From NCBI GenBank assembly GCA_015056725.1, contig SVFS01000009.1, positions 1 to 52,451 on the forward strand: a stretch of DNA of 52,451 nt, read 5' to 3'. Position numbers and translations under genes: made by a program. This document shows positions 40,456 to 50,546 of the stretch, piece by piece. The stretch is from Lachnospiraceae bacterium (lineage in GTDB: Bacteria > Bacillota > Clostridia > Lachnospirales > Lachnospiraceae). The notes beneath the pieces were generated by a model. It saw nothing but the letters and a program-made list of their open reading frames with translations, was not told the DNA's origin and did not search any database. Numbering within the stretch: the first letter of the stretch is position 1; each line of letters starts with the position of its first letter.

Positions 40456-41682
40456 ATGCAGATTTTTGAAGAATTGAAAGCAAGAGGACTTCTTGCACAG
40501 CTTACTGATGAAGAAGAAATCAGAGATTTAATAAATAACGGAAAAGCAACCTTCTATATTGGTTTTGACCCGACAGCAGACAGCCTTCATGTAGGTCACT
40601 TTATGGCTCTTTGTCTGATGAAAAGATTACAAATGGCAGGAAATAAACCAATCGCTCTTATCGGTGGCGGTACTGCTATGATTGGTGACCCATCCGGAAG
40701 AACAGATATGCGTTCCATGATGACAACAGAAATGATTGACCATAACTGTGAATGCTTCAAAAAGCAGATGAGCCGTTTTATCGAATTTGGTGAAGGCAAA
40801 GCGATGATGGTAAATAACGCAGACTGGCTTCGTGATTTAAATTATATCGAATTCATCCGTGATATCGGTGCATGCTTCTCTGTAAATAATATGCTTCGTG
40901 CAGAATGCTACAAACAGAGAATGGAAAAAGGGTTAAGCTTCCTCGAATTCAACTACATGATTATGCAGTCTTATGACTTTTTGGAATTATATAAGAGATA
41001 TGGCTGTAACATGCAGTTCGGTGGTGATGACCAGTGGAGCAACATGCTTGGCGGTACAGATCTTATCCGTAAGAAACTCGGTAAAGATGCATATGCTATG
41101 ACAATTACGCTTCTGATGAACTCTGAAGGTAAGAAGATGGGTAAAACACAGAAAGGTGCTGTGTGGCTTGATCCGAATAAAACAACACCATTTGAGTTCT
41201 ATCAGTACTGGAGAAACGTAGCAGATGCAGACGTACTGAAATGTTTACGTATGCTCACATTCCTTCCGCTTGAGCAGATTGATGCAATGGATAAATGGGA
41301 AGGCAGCCAGCTTAATGAAGCAAAAGACATTCTTGCTTATGAACTGACAAATCTTGTACACGGTGAAGAAGAAGCAGCAAAAGCAAGAGAAGCTTCCAAA
41401 GGTTTATTCGGTGGTGCAGGAAGTCTTGAGAATATGCCAAAAGCAGAACTGACTGCAGACAACTTTATGGATGGAAAGATTGACTTAATCGGTATGCTTG
41501 TAGCATCCGGTCTTGTAGCAAGCCGTTCTGAAGGAAGACGTGCTATCGAGCAGGGTGGTGTCAGCGTAAATGATGAAAAGATTACAGATATCAAGGCACT
41601 TTATGATATGAACCAGTTTGATGGTGAAGGTCTTATCGTAAAACGTGGTAAAAAGAATTTCAAAAAGCTTGTTTTGAAATAA
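40456..41682 (+). CDS. tyrS: Tyrosyl-tRNA synthetase
   Basis: A class I synthetase that charges tRNA-Tyr. The 408-residue protein has the HIGH-type motif HVGH (in [12 protein letters not shown]) near residue 45, [12 protein letters not shown], the KMSKS-like KKMGKT and a C-terminal S4 RNA-binding domain ([20 protein letters not shown]). AGAGGAG lies upstream. No T-box leader fits in the short 27-nt gap to the VWA gene. Confidence 0.97.
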   Translation: MQIFEELKARGLLAQLTDEEEIRDLINNGKATFYIGFDPTADSLHVGHFMALCLMKRLQMAGNKPIALIGGGTAMIGDPSGRTDMRSMMTTEMIDHNCECFKKQMSRFIEFGEGKAMMVNNADWLRDLNYIEFIRDIGACFSVNNMLRAECYKQRMEKGLSFLEFNYMIMQSYDFLELYKRYGCNMQFGGDDQWSNMLGGTDLIRKKLGKDAYAMTITLLMNSEGKKMGKTQKGAVWLDPNKTTPFEFYQYWRNVADADVLKCLRMLTFLPLEQIDAMDKWEGSQLNEAKDILAYELTNLVHGEEEAAKAREASKGLFGGAGSLENMPKAELTADNFMDGKIDLIGMLVASGLVASRSEGRRAIEQGGVSVNDEKITDIKALYDMNQFDGEGLIVKRGKKNFKKLVLK

Positions 41683-41706
41683 TAGTTTTTTAGGAGACTT
41701 GTGTGA

Positions 41707-42669
41707 ATGGACAAGATTGCTTTATTGATTCCTTGCTATAACGAGGCAAAAACAATAGGAAAAGTAATTGCAGATGCGAAAAAACATATTCCGTCGGCAG
41801 TAATTTATGTATATGATAACAATTCAACAGATGATACTGCTAAAATTGCAAAAGAAGCAGGAGCAATTGTGCGTTATGAATATCAGCAGGGAAAGGGAAA
41901 CGTTATCCGAAGGATGTTCCGTGAAATAGATGCACAGTGTTATCTTATGATAGATGGCGATGATACGTATCCACTGGAATACGCAAAAGTGATGGCAGAC
42001 AGGGTGCTTGAACATAAGACGGATATGGTAGTTGGTGACAGACTTTCTTCAACATATTTTGAGGAGAATAAACGTCCATTCCATAATTTTGGAAATTCGT
42101 TAGTGCGTTTTTCTATAAATAAATTATTTGGTTGTAATATCAAAGATATTATGACGGGATATCGTGCATTTAGTTATAGCTTTGCTAAAACGTTTCCGGT
42201 ATTGTCTAAGGGGTTTGAAATTGAGACAGAGATGACAATTCATGCTGTGAATAACAATATGGCAATAGAAAATGTTATTGTAGAATACCGTGACAGACCG
42301 GAAGGAAGCGAATCCAAACTCAATACTTATTCAGATGGATTTAAGGTTATTTTTACAATTATTAAATTGTTTAGAAATTACAAACCATTTAATTTTTACA
42401 CATTAATCAGTGCATTTCTGACAGTGCTTTCAGTAGGATTTTTAGTGCCGGTATTGATGGAGTATTTTGAAACCGGATTAGTAGAACGTTTTCCGACATT
42501 AATTGTATGTGGGTTTGTATTACTTGCGGCGATTCAGTCTTTCTTTGCAGGGATGATATTGTCAAACAATGCAATGCAGCATAGAAGAGATTTTGAATTC
42601 CAGCTGAATTTAATGGAAGCTGTGAAAGGAAATAAAATTGCAGAAGCAGAAGAAAAGGACAACGAGTAA
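41707..42669 (+). CDS. GT2 glycosyltransferase with C-terminal membrane segments
   Basis: A 320-residue GT-A fold enzyme of family 2, of the polyprenyl-phosphate sugar transferase kind. The start ALLIPCYNEAKTIGKVI binds the nucleotide, DGDDTYP is the metal-binding DxD and the segment around IMTGYRAFS is typical. Two hydrophobic helices (about residues 232-255 and 265-290) anchor it to the membrane. It overlaps the downstream membrane glycosyltransferase gene by 32 nt, suggesting that it makes the lipid-linked sugar used by that protein. Substrate unknown. Confidence 0.85.
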   Translation: MDKIALLIPCYNEAKTIGKVIADAKKHIPSAVIYVYDNNSTDDTAKIAKEAGAIVRYEYQQGKGNVIRRMFREIDAQCYLMIDGDDTYPLEYAKVMADRVLEHKTDMVVGDRLSSTYFEENKRPFHNFGNSLVRFSINKLFGCNIKDIMTGYRAFSYSFAKTFPVLSKGFEIETEMTIHAVNNNMAIENVIVEYRDRPEGSESKLNTYSDGFKVIFTIIKLFRNYKPFNFYTLISAFLTVLSVGFLVPVLMEYFETGLVERFPTLIVCGFVLLAAIQSFFAGMILSNNAMQHRRDFEFQLNLMEAVKGNKIAEAEEKDNE

Positions 42670-44404
42670 TCAATACAATTACATAGAGAAGATGTTGGCG
42701 TGGGCGGTATTATTAGGTACGCTGTTAGCAGCAGTTAAATCAATATTTATCAGTTTGGATATTGATGAATGTTATGCCCTGGCAGTAGGCTACCGTTTGG
42801 CAACAGGTGAGAGATTCTTTATGGATTTGTGGGAATCTCATCAATTAGGGAGTTTTTTCTTAGCTCCCTTTTTTAAAATGTTTTTATGTCTTACCGGTAG
42901 TACGGATTATGTTGTGATATTTTGTAGAATATTAGGGACAATAGGACATGCCCTGATAGGATTTTATTTTTATACAACGATTCGCAAGAGAGTATCCGGA
43001 TTTGTAGGCGTATTATTGTTTGCTCTTCATATGAATTTTTTGCCCAAATGGCTTACATTACCGGAATTTGAGCTGCAACAATATTGGTTTATTTTGTTGG
43101 CATTTGCATTTATGTATCGCTTTTTTGATGGATTACATGCAGACGAGGTCCGTAAACGTGGCTATCTGATGGCGGCAGGAGTGATGCTTGTTTTTCAGAT
43201 GTTTTCATATCCGACGTTAATTCTATTATATCCCTTGTATGTGATAGGAATTATTGTGCTGGAGCATCAGTACCGGATGGGATGTAAAAAAGATTGCTAT
43301 CTGGATGTTTTGTGGTTTACATTGGGAGCATTAATTCCAGGGCTTATTTTTATTGGATATCTGTTCTCGTATATGTCGCTTCAGGAGTTTATGACATATG
43401 TATCTTATATTTTCCAAGATGAATCCCATACGCTCGTCAGCACAAGTGATAAGTGGAAAATATTTGGTGCGGATTTTGTTAAAATTATTAAAAATACGAT
43501 TGGCTATGTAGTAATTGCATTCTTCCTACACAGATTAGTCGGAAGAAAATGTAAATTGTTCGGACAGTTTGTACCGACTCTTATCATACTATTATCACTG
43601 GCACAGACTTTTGGATGTCTGTTTGGCAATCAGAATCAGTTTTATATGATTTGGCGTTTTTTTGTAATCGGCGTATGCGGACTGTATCTGGCGTTGCAGA
43701 AAGAGGACAAAACGGCAGGATGTATTCTGTGGTTTGCAATTCTTCCGGGATTTTTGACAGTATTATCCGTACTCATTATGACAAATATGGATATCAATAC
43801 GTCCATTGCCAAAATGTTTATATCTGTAGTGGGTTGTGTACTTTTGCTGTGTATACTGCCGACGGAAACAAACGAAAAACAGGAATTGTTTAAGCAGTAT
43901 GAAGGTGCTATAAAGTTCATGTTGTTATGTATGCTGGCAGGACTATTTGTGTGTAAACTTGTACAAATCCGAGTGTCAGGCTGTACAGAGACTACGGTAA
44001 TGGCTCCGCTTACTAAGATTGCCAACGGACCGGCGGCAGGAATATATATGCTTGCGGATGAAGCAACAGTACTGGAAGATGATTATAAAGAACTGACAGC
44101 ACGTTTGACAAAAGAAGATAAATTATTATATATCGGTTCGGAAAATATTGTATACCTATGGACGGATGCAGCGGTTGCAACTCCTTCAACCCAGGGAACA
44201 AACGCATATAATCAGATGTTTATTGATTATTACAAAGTACATCCTGATAAAATGCCGAATGTCATTGTTAAAGATAAAGAGCTTGGGCAGAATCCGGCAT
44301 ATTATAATTCCCCACAGAATACTATTTTGTTTGATTGGATTGAGAAGGAATTCGGGTATACGGAATGTGTTGAAACGAATTACATGACCATCTATCGGAA
44401 GTAA
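42638..44404 (+). CDS. Multi-spanning membrane glycosyltransferase (GT-C type)
   Basis: A 588-residue integral membrane protein with about 10-12 hydrophobic segments and a C-terminal soluble domain of ~110 residues. The first loop, SLDIDECYALAVGYRLA, has the acidic pair expected for GT-C enzymes using lipid-linked sugars. The start is a TTG at 42638 with AAAGGA 7 nt upstream, inside the preceding gene and in another frame; an ATG at 42692 would lose little. The overlap with the GT2 gene suggests coupling. Acceptor unknown: teichoic acid, glycolipid or protein are possible. Confidence 0.75.
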   Translation: MQKQKKRTTSNQYNYIEKMLAWAVLLGTLLAAVKSIFISLDIDECYALAVGYRLATGERFFMDLWESHQLGSFFLAPFFKMFLCLTGSTDYVVIFCRILGTIGHALIGFYFYTTIRKRVSGFVGVLLFALHMNFLPKWLTLPEFELQQYWFILLAFAFMYRFFDGLHADEVRKRGYLMAAGVMLVFQMFSYPTLILLYPLYVIGIIVLEHQYRMGCKKDCYLDVLWFTLGALIPGLIFIGYLFSYMSLQEFMTYVSYIFQDESHTLVSTSDKWKIFGADFVKIIKNTIGYVVIAFFLHRLVGRKCKLFGQFVPTLIILLSLAQTFGCLFGNQNQFYMIWRFFVIGVCGLYLALQKEDKTAGCILWFAILPGFLTVLSVLIMTNMDINTSIAKMFISVVGCVLLLCILPTETNEKQELFKQYEGAIKFMLLCMLAGLFVCKLVQIRVSGCTETTVMAPLTKIANGPAAGIYMLADEATVLEDDYKELTARLTKEDKLLYIGSENIVYLWTDAAVATPSTQGTNAYNQMFIDYYKVHPDKMPNVIVKDKELGQNPAYYNSPQNTILFDWIEKEFGYTECVETNYMTIYRK

Positions 44405-44482
44405 TTATATTGGACAGGCTTATTCGTAGTTGAAAATTGTGATAAATATTTAAATAAAAATATCGAAAGAGGAGATAAAGAT

Positions 44483-44953
44483 ATGGCAATTGAAAAAGTG
44501 AGGGAATATTTCCGTCCATTTGGGATGGAAGACAAAATATTGGAGTTTGAGGTATCAAGTGCAACTGTTGAGCTTGCTGCACAGGCACTTCATTGTGAGG
44601 AACAGAGGATTGCGAAAACAATGTCTTTTATGGTAGACGATCATGCTATCTTAATCGTAACAGCAGGAGACGCAAAGGTTCAGAACGGAAAGTTTAAAGC
44701 AGAGTTTTCCTGCAAAGCAAAAATGCTCTCCTTTGAGGAGGTAGAGCCACTTATCGGACACGCAGTAGGCGGCGTTTGCCCGTTTGGAATCAATGAAGGT
44801 GTTAAAGTATATTTGGATGAAAGCTTAAAACGTTTTGAAACAGTATTTCCGGCATGTGGAAGCGGAAACAGCGCGATTGAGCTTACGATTCCACAGCTTG
44901 AGCAATATTCAAACTTTGAAAAATGGGTAGATGTTTGCAAATTGCCGGAGTAA
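44483..44953 (+). CDS. YbaK/EbsC-type aminoacyl-tRNA deacylase
   Basis: A 156-residue protein of the YbaK/ProX editing fold. The family lysine lies in RIAKTMSF and the GGVCPFG motif near residue 93 matches the conserved G-G-x-x-P-x-G loop. Family members hydrolyse misacylated tRNAs (for example Cys-tRNA-Pro). It is preceded by an AGAGGAG site and followed by a strong terminator. The exact tRNA editing specificity cannot be read from sequence. Confidence 0.88.
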   Translation: MAIEKVREYFRPFGMEDKILEFEVSSATVELAAQALHCEEQRIAKTMSFMVDDHAILIVTAGDAKVQNGKFKAEFSCKAKMLSFEEVEPLIGHAVGGVCPFGINEGVKVYLDESLKRFETVFPACGSGNSAIELTIPQLEQYSNFEKWVDVCKLPE

Positions 44954-44972
44954 TTAATTGGGATAATATGAG

Positions 44973-44998
44973 AAAAGCACGCAAGGCGTGCTTTTTTT
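44973..44998 (+). terminator. Rho-independent terminator after the YbaK-like gene
   Basis: AAAAGCACGC-AAG-GCGTGCTTTT, a 10-bp perfect stem followed by Ts to 44998. Confidence 0.95.
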
Positions 44999-45015
44999 GT
45001 TTCCCATCTGCAGGA

Positions 45016-45450
45016 TTATAAATAAGCCCGTAGATCACGACGAAGCTCCTGTTCAATTTCAATCAGGTTCTCACATAAAGAAATAACTTTCTTTTCAGCA
45101 GTTGGGTACTGATTTTTATATTTAAATAGTGATTTGATGCCCATGTTGCATCCGTCTGTTAATAAATCGGCAATTGTTTTATCGCTGTCATCCATGGCAA
45201 GCTTCATATTTGTTTTTATCCAAGACATGCTTTTGGCCATTGCGTTTGGTTCTTTTTCTTCACTACTGTATTGAATGAGAAGCTCGTGAATATCATTTCC
45301 AAGTTTTTCATGATTGTCTTTGCTTTTTGTTAAAAGTTTTTTCATTTTAGAGTCTTTTGCATTATCAAGTACATCATTGATAGATGTAACTGCCATTTTT
45401 GTACCGGCATCACATTCCTTTAATAAGCGAATTGTATCATTGTTTTCCAT
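45016..45450 (-). CDS. Small helical protein, four-helix-bundle-like
   Basis: A 144-residue soluble protein that appears almost all helical, with four amphipathic stretches and no glutamate-histidine iron site, similar to DUF2383/ferritin-like small proteins, but I cannot assign a family. On the minus strand GGAGGT lies 7 nt before the ATG at 45450; an upstream in-frame codon is less likely. It is convergent with the YbaK-like gene and lies about 80 nt past the end of aroC on the same strand. Confidence 0.6.
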   Translation of the reverse strand: MENNDTIRLLKECDAGTKMAVTSINDVLDNAKDSKMKKLLTKSKDNHEKLGNDIHELLIQYSSEEKEPNAMAKSMSWIKTNMKLAMDDSDKTIADLLTDGCNMGIKSLFKYKNQYPTAEKKVISLCENLIEIEQELRRDLRAYL

Positions 45451-45533
45451 AAAAAACACCTCCGTTTTTATTGTCACAAAACCGCAAAAGCGGATTTATG
45501 TTAGTATGTAACAGAGGTGTGGAAAATATTACT

Positions 45534-46640
45534 TTAGTTATTATCTTTATAAAATGAAATCAGAGAATCAAGCTTACTGCTCATGTTGACCATCATTAAA
45601 TCAAGAATCGTTAAGGCAGTCATGCATTCAACGACTACTACGGCACGAGGCACGATGATAGGATCGTGACGACCTTTGATTTGAACAGTAATGTCTTCGC
45701 CTGATTTATTTACGGTTTGCTGTTCTTTGAAGATAGAAGGAGTCGGCTTTACAAAAGCTCTGAAAATGAGAGGACTTCCATCGCTTATGCCACCTAATGT
45801 ACCACCACTGTGGTTTGTGATTTTGGATACTTTTCCATCAATCATTTTGAAAGCATCATTGTTCTGGCTTCCTTTTTGGAAAGCGGAGGCGATACCATCA
45901 CCCATTTCAAAAGCTTTGACTGCACCGATGGAAAGCATTGCTTTTGCAAGACCTGCATCTAATTTGTCAAAAACAGGCTCACCGATTCCGGCAGGTACAT
46001 TTGTTACAGTACAGGCAATCACACCACCACAGGAGTCGAGTTCTTCACGGCAGTTTTTCAGATAAAGTTCTGCATCAGCAGAAGCTGCCGCATCCGGCAT
46101 ACATGTTGGCGTAGTCAAAATATTTGCTTTATCAAAATTTTCGTAATTAATCTGAACAGGTCCAATCGATTCTGTATAAGCACAGATTTCAATTCCCATT
46201 TCTTTTAAGATTTTTGCAGCAATAGCACCTGCGGCAACGCGACCGATGGTTTCTCTTCCGGAAGAACGTCCGCCACCGCGGTAATCGCGGAAACCGTATT
46301 TTTCATCAAATGTATAATCAGCATGGCCCGGTCTGTAGTACGATGCGATTTCGGAATAATCAGCAGATTTTTGGGAAGTATTTCTAACGATAAGGGAAAT
46401 CGGAGTACCTGTTGTTTTTCCTTCAAATACACCACTCATAATTTCAACCAAATCATCTTCCTTACGCGGTGTGGACAAGCTGTTTTGCCCGGGTTTGCGT
46501 CTGTTTAAATAAAGTTGAATATCCTCTTCACAAAGCGGAAGTCCGGCAGGGCATCCATCAATTACAACTCCGAGAGCTTTTCCGTGGGATTCTCCCCATG
46601 TTGAAATTTTGAAAATATTTCCATATGTTGAACCGGCCAT
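45534..46640 (-). CDS. aroC: Chorismate synthase
   Basis: Catalyses the last step of the shikimate pathway, EPSP to chorismate, using reduced flavin. The 368-residue protein carries all three signatures: [14 protein letters not shown] at the N-terminus, [18 protein letters not shown] in the middle (roughly residues 125-142) and [16 protein letters not shown] near the end. The start at 46640 has AAGGAG upstream and gives the usual [13 protein letters not shown] opening; further upstream codons would extend it without support. Confidence 0.97.
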   Translation of the reverse strand: MAGSTYGNIFKISTWGESHGKALGVVIDGCPAGLPLCEEDIQLYLNRRKPGQNSLSTPRKEDDLVEIMSGVFEGKTTGTPISLIVRNTSQKSADYSEIASYYRPGHADYTFDEKYGFRDYRGGGRSSGRETIGRVAAGAIAAKILKEMGIEICAYTESIGPVQINYENFDKANILTTPTCMPDAAASADAELYLKNCREELDSCGGVIACTVTNVPAGIGEPVFDKLDAGLAKAMLSIGAVKAFEMGDGIASAFQKGSQNNDAFKMIDGKVSKITNHSGGTLGGISDGSPLIFRAFVKPTPSIFKEQQTVNKSGEDITVQIKGRHDPIIVPRAVVVVECMTALTILDLMMVNMSSKLDSLISFYKDNN

Positions 46641-46680
46641 ATTAATAGTCTCCTTATAATTGGTTAAAAATACAAAAATA

Positions 46681-46709
46681 ATTATAGTGGAATCATAGTA
46701 AAAAAACAA
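46681..46709 (-). promoter_or_regulatory. Promoter of aroC
   Basis: On the minus strand, TTGTTT (46704-46709) and consensus TATAAT (46681-46686) are 17 nt apart. Confidence 0.75.
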
Positions 46710-46728
46710 TGCAGAGAATTTGATTTTG

Positions 46729-46737
46729 TGCTATTAT
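46729..46737 (+). promoter_or_regulatory. Extended -10 promoter of the VanY-type gene
   Basis: TGC-TATTAT at 46729-46737. Transcription would begin near 46744, downstream of an ATG at 46742, which argues that translation starts at the next ATG (46772). Confidence 0.5.
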
Positions 46738-46771
46738 CTAAATGACCAGTATTGCAAAGGATAAAGAAGTA

Positions 46772-47809
46772 ATGAACGAGTCGTTTAAAGAGAAACTGGT
46801 AGAGTACTTTAGACGGACTATGAAAAGGCATCCTTATTTAAAGGGGCTGATCACAGTCGGTCTGTTTTTTGCGCTCGCATTTTATTATATTGTAAATATG
46901 ATCTGTTCTAACACAAAGAGATTGGTATCTCTTGCCGTGTTGATTGTTTTTTATACAATCAGTTGTAGTTTTTGCGCGCCGGTTTTCCAGAGTACAGCAG
47001 TAGAAGAGGAAGTAATCTGGACAGAACATCTTGCTGATGAAGATATTAGCCTTGCAACGGAAGAGGAAGTGGAACAGGTAACGGAAGAAGTCGTTGAAGA
47101 AAGTATAATTTTAGAAAGCACTAATCCGGAAGTAGTAGATGATGAAGTAATTATTGACTACTCTGTTGATGAAATTCTGGAACAACATAAAAACAACCAG
47201 CTTAATTTAGAGACAGAAGAAGAGGAAAATGATTCTGTTTCCGAAGAGGATGAATGGAAACTGATATTGGTAAACAAGCAACATCCGATTCCGGATGACT
47301 ATGAATTTGCATTGGGAACCATTACCGGAAATCTGAAATGTGACGAACGAATTATTCCGGAATTGCTGGAGATGCTTCAGGCAGCAAAGGATGATGGCAT
47401 TTCACTTATTATCTGTTCACCGTATAGACCGCTTGAAAGACAACAGTATTTATTTAATCGTAAAATAACGAATTATATGAATAGAGGTATGTCATATATG
47501 GAAGCCTACAAATTAGCCTCTCAGGCAGTTACGGTTCCAAATACGAGTGAGCATCAGCTTGGGCTTGCTCTTGATATCTATACATCTTCCTATATGTCAC
47601 TGGATTTCGGATTTGGTGAAACCAAAGCAGGTATTTGGCTTAGGGAAAATTGCAGTAAATATGGTTTTATTTTGAGATATCCAAAAGGAAAAGAGTACAT
47701 AACAGGTATTGAATATGAACCGTGGCATTTCCGTTATGTGGGCAAAGAAGCAGCAACACAGATTATGGAGCAGGGAATTTGCCTGGAAGAATATCATGAG
47801 ATTTATTAA
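46772..47809 (+). CDS. VanY-type D-alanyl-D-alanine carboxypeptidase (M15B)
   Basis: A 345-residue membrane-anchored peptidase. An N-terminal cytoplasmic segment and two hydrophobic stretches (about residues 25-65) are followed by a ~100-residue acidic linker rich in E and V, then the M15B domain with SPYRPLERQQYLF, the zinc motif SEHQLGLALDIY (near residue 260) and the terminal EPWHFRYV zinc ligand. Such enzymes trim D-Ala from peptidoglycan stem peptides. The ATG at 46742 is in frame, but the promoter places the transcript start after it, so 46772 is preferred. Divergent from aroC. Confidence 0.8.
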   Translation: MNESFKEKLVEYFRRTMKRHPYLKGLITVGLFFALAFYYIVNMICSNTKRLVSLAVLIVFYTISCSFCAPVFQSTAVEEEVIWTEHLADEDISLATEEEVEQVTEEVVEESIILESTNPEVVDDEVIIDYSVDEILEQHKNNQLNLETEEEENDSVSEEDEWKLILVNKQHPIPDDYEFALGTITGNLKCDERIIPELLEMLQAAKDDGISLIICSPYRPLERQQYLFNRKITNYMNRGMSYMEAYKLASQAVTVPNTSEHQLGLALDIYTSSYMSLDFGFGETKAGIWLRENCSKYGFILRYPKGKEYITGIEYEPWHFRYVGKEAATQIMEQGICLEEYHEIY

Positions 47810-47828
47810 AGGAGTATTATTATAATTT

Positions 47829-48962
47829 ATGTATAAAGTTTTGAAACGTGAGGGTATGGCAAAGCGTGCTGAATTTACGACAGTACATGGCACGGTGCAG
47901 ACCCCGGTGTTTATGAATGTAGGTACGGTAGCGGCGATTAAAGGAGCCGTTTCCACAGAAGATTTGGAAGGCATCCATACACAGATTGAATTATCCAATA
48001 CTTATCATCTTCATGTGAGACCGGGAGATACATTAATCAAAGAGCTTGGCGGTCTTCATAAGTTCATGTCATGGGATAAACCGATTTTAACGGATTCAGG
48101 TGGATTTCAGGTGTTTTCTCTTGCAAAGCTTCGCAAGATTACGGAAGAAGGTGTTGCATTCCAGTCTCATATAGATGGAAGAAAGATTTTTATGGGACCG
48201 GAAGAGAGTATGCAGATACAGTCTAATCTTGGTTCTACCATAGCGATGGCGTTTGATGAATGCCCATCCAGTAAGGCAGACAGACAGTATGTACAGAATT
48301 CTGTAGACAGAACCACAAGATGGCTTCAGCGTTGCAAAGATGAAATGAACCGGTTGAACAGTTTGGAAGATACAGTGAATCCAAACCAGCTTCTGTTTGG
48401 TATTAATCAGGGGGCAATTTTTTCGGATATCCGTATCGAACATGCAAAACGTATTTCTGAATTTGATTTACCGGGATATGCAGTTGGCGGTCTTGCAGTA
48501 GGCGAGACTCACGAAGAAATGTATCAGGTACTGGAGGATGTGGTGCCACATTTGCCGGCTGATAAACCAACTTATCTGATGGGAGTGGGGACTCCGGCAA
48601 ATATTTTGGAAGCGGTTTCCAGAGGCGTTGATTTTTTTGACTGTGTATATCCGAGCAGAAACGGTCGTCATGGTCATGTGTATACGAACCATGGTAAACT
48701 GAATTTGTTTAATCAGAAATTTGAAAAGGATATGCGCCCTATTGAAGAAGGTTGTCAGTGCCCTGCCTGCAGACGCTATTCCAGAGCATATATCAGACAT
48801 TTATTAAAAGCAAAAGAGATGCTTGGCATGCGCCTTTGTGTACTTCATAATCTGTATTTCTATAATACAATGATGACAGAAATCAGAGATGCGCTGGATG
48901 CAGGAAATTATGAAGCATACAAAAAATATAAATTGGAAAATATGAGCAGAGGTCTTGTGTAA
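47829..48962 (+). CDS. tgt: tRNA-guanine transglycosylase
   Basis: Exchanges guanine 34 of GU(N)-anticodon tRNAs for preQ1 or queuine. The 377-residue TIM-barrel protein has the substrate-binding DSGGFQVFSLAKLRKI, the nucleophile region GVDFFDCVYPSRNGRHG, and the zinc site CQCPACRRYSRAYIRHLL with a later H. AAAGGAG lies at an unusually long distance (about 14 nt) before the ATG. It is followed by yajC, the common tgt-yajC order. Confidence 0.97.
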   Translation: MYKVLKREGMAKRAEFTTVHGTVQTPVFMNVGTVAAIKGAVSTEDLEGIHTQIELSNTYHLHVRPGDTLIKELGGLHKFMSWDKPILTDSGGFQVFSLAKLRKITEEGVAFQSHIDGRKIFMGPEESMQIQSNLGSTIAMAFDECPSSKADRQYVQNSVDRTTRWLQRCKDEMNRLNSLEDTVNPNQLLFGINQGAIFSDIRIEHAKRISEFDLPGYAVGGLAVGETHEEMYQVLEDVVPHLPADKPTYLMGVGTPANILEAVSRGVDFFDCVYPSRNGRHGHVYTNHGKLNLFNQKFEKDMRPIEEGCQCPACRRYSRAYIRHLLKAKEMLGMRLCVLHNLYFYNTMMTEIRDALDAGNYEAYKKYKLENMSRGLV

Positions 48963-49027
48963 AAGCAAAATCTTGTGTATCATTATGAAAGTGCCTAAAA
49001 AGGCGATAGATTTAGGAGGAATATAAC

Positions 49028-49336
49028 ATGAATTTAAGTTTATTAGCAGCTGAACCGGCACAGGGCAGCGGAATGATTATGGTTATCTATATTGTGCTCA
49101 TCATTGCATTTTTCTATTTCTTTATGATGAGACCACAGAAAAAGGAACAGAAGAGAGTTGCATCTATGCTTGCAAGTCTTGAAATAGGCGATATCGTTTG
49201 TACAACAAGCGGTTTTTATGGCGTTATCATTGATATTACAGATGATACAGTTATCGTAGAATTCGGTAACAACAAAAACTGCCGTATTCCAATGCAGAAA
49301 TCTGCAATTGCTCAGGTGGAAAAAGCAGAAAGCTAA
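49028..49336 (+). CDS. yajC: Preprotein translocase accessory subunit YajC
   Basis: A 102-residue protein with one N-terminal membrane helix ([17 protein letters not shown], about residues 16-34) followed directly by [10 protein letters not shown], the hallmark of YajC, and a small soluble domain. It associates with SecDF near SecYEG. AGGAGG precedes the ATG. secD and secF are not in this window. Confidence 0.96.
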   Translation: MNLSLLAAEPAQGSGMIMVIYIVLIIAFFYFFMMRPQKKEQKRVASMLASLEIGDIVCTTSGFYGVIIDITDDTVIVEFGNNKNCRIPMQKSAIAQVEKAES

Positions 49337-49350
49337 ATCATACATGTATG

Positions 49351-49384
49351 AAACACATCTACAGATTGTAGGTGTGTTTTTTTT
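49351..49384 (+). terminator. Rho-independent terminator after yajC
   Basis: AAACACATCTACA-GAT-TGTAGGTGTGTTT, a 13-bp stem with one G-T pair and a T run to 49384. Confidence 0.93.
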
Positions 49385-49411
49385 GACTTTTTATATGTTT
49401 TCTATTATCAT
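49383..49411 (+). promoter_or_regulatory. Promoter of leuB, -35 in the T tail of the yajC terminator
   Basis: TTGACT at 49383-49388 and TATCAT at 49406-49411, 17 nt apart. The leader is about 45 nt, too short for a T-box. Confidence 0.65.
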
Positions 49412-49460
49412 AGAAAAGATAGTGGGTAATTATATCTATCCGCTAAAAAGGAGGAGCATT

Positions 49461-50546
49461 ATGAAGTGTAATATTACATGTATTCCGGGCGATGGAATCG
49501 GACCGGAAATTGTGGCAGAAGCAAAAAAGGTATTAGAAAAAGTAGCAAAAGTCTACGGACATGAGTTACAGTTTAAAGATATTTTAATGGGTGGTGCATC
49601 CATTGATGTACATGGTATTCCCCTTACAGATGAAGCAATTGCAGATTGTAAAGCAGCAGATGCGGTACTTATGGGCTCTATCGGTGGCAATACATCTACA
49701 TCACCGTGGTATCAGCTTCCACCGGAAAAGAGACCGGAAGCAGGGCTTTTAAAGCTTCGTAAAGCACTGAACTTATTTGCCAATTTACGTCCGGCTTATT
49801 TATATGAAGAATTGGCAGGTGCTTGTCCTTTAAAAGAAGAAATCAGTGCAGCGGGCTTTGATATGATGATTATGCGTGAACTGACAGGCGGTCTTTATTT
49901 CGGGGAGAGAAAGACAGTTACAGAAGATGGTGTCCGTAAAGCTATTGATACGCTTACATATGATGAAAATGAAATCCGTCGTATTGCCATTAAAGGCTTT
50001 GACATTGCAAGAAAAAGACGAGGTAAAGTAACTTCCGTAGATAAAGCAAACGTGCTTGATTCTTCCAGATTATGGCGTGCAGTTGTAAATGAAGTAGCAA
50101 AGGATTATCCGGATGTAGAATTAGAGCATATGCTGGTTGACAACTGTGCAATGCAGCTTGTAAAAGATCCGGCGCAGTTTGATGTCATCTTAACGGAGAA
50201 CATGTTTGGCGATATTTTATCCGATGAAGCAAGTATGGTAACGGGTTCAATCGGTATGTTAAGCTCTGCCAGCTTAAATGATTCCAAGTTTGGTTTATAT
50301 GAGCCGAGTCATGGCTCTGCACCGGACATTGCAGGACAGGATATTGCAAATCCGATTGCAACAATTCTTTCTGCATCCATGATGCTCAGATACAGCTTTG
50401 ATTTGGATAAAGAAGCAGATGCCATTGACGGGGCAGTAAAGAAAGTGCTTCAGGATGGATACAGAACAATTGATATTATGTCAACCGGCATGAAACAGGT
50501 TGGTTGTAAAGAGATGGGAGATTTGATCGTTGAAAGAATATCTTAA
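49461..50546 (+). CDS. leuB: 3-isopropylmalate dehydrogenase
   Basis: An NAD-dependent enzyme of leucine synthesis that oxidises and decarboxylates 3-isopropylmalate. The 361-residue protein opens with the dinucleotide motif [14 protein letters not shown] and carries [24 protein letters not shown] and the later substrate loop [21 protein letters not shown] typical of LeuB rather than isocitrate dehydrogenase. The ATG at 49461 follows AAGGAGGAG. It is separated from ilvD by an inserted add gene whose start overlaps its end. Confidence 0.96.
   Translation: MKCNITCIPGDGIGPEIVAEAKKVLEKVAKVYGHELQFKDILMGGASIDVHGIPLTDEAIADCKAADAVLMGSIGGNTSTSPWYQLPPEKRPEAGLLKLRKALNLFANLRPAYLYEELAGACPLKEEISAAGFDMMIMRELTGGLYFGERKTVTEDGVRKAIDTLTYDENEIRRIAIKGFDIARKRRGKVTSVDKANVLDSSRLWRAVVNEVAKDYPDVELEHMLVDNCAMQLVKDPAQFDVILTENMFGDILSDEASMVTGSIGMLSSASLNDSKFGLYEPSHGSAPDIAGQDIANPIATILSASMMLRYSFDLDKEADAIDGAVKKVLQDGYRTIDIMSTGMKQVGCKEMGDLIVERIS

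Noticed and set aside
49411-49460. T-box or leucine attenuator upstream of leuB
   Set aside because: The leader is only about 45 nt and has no T-box sequence or run of leucine codons.
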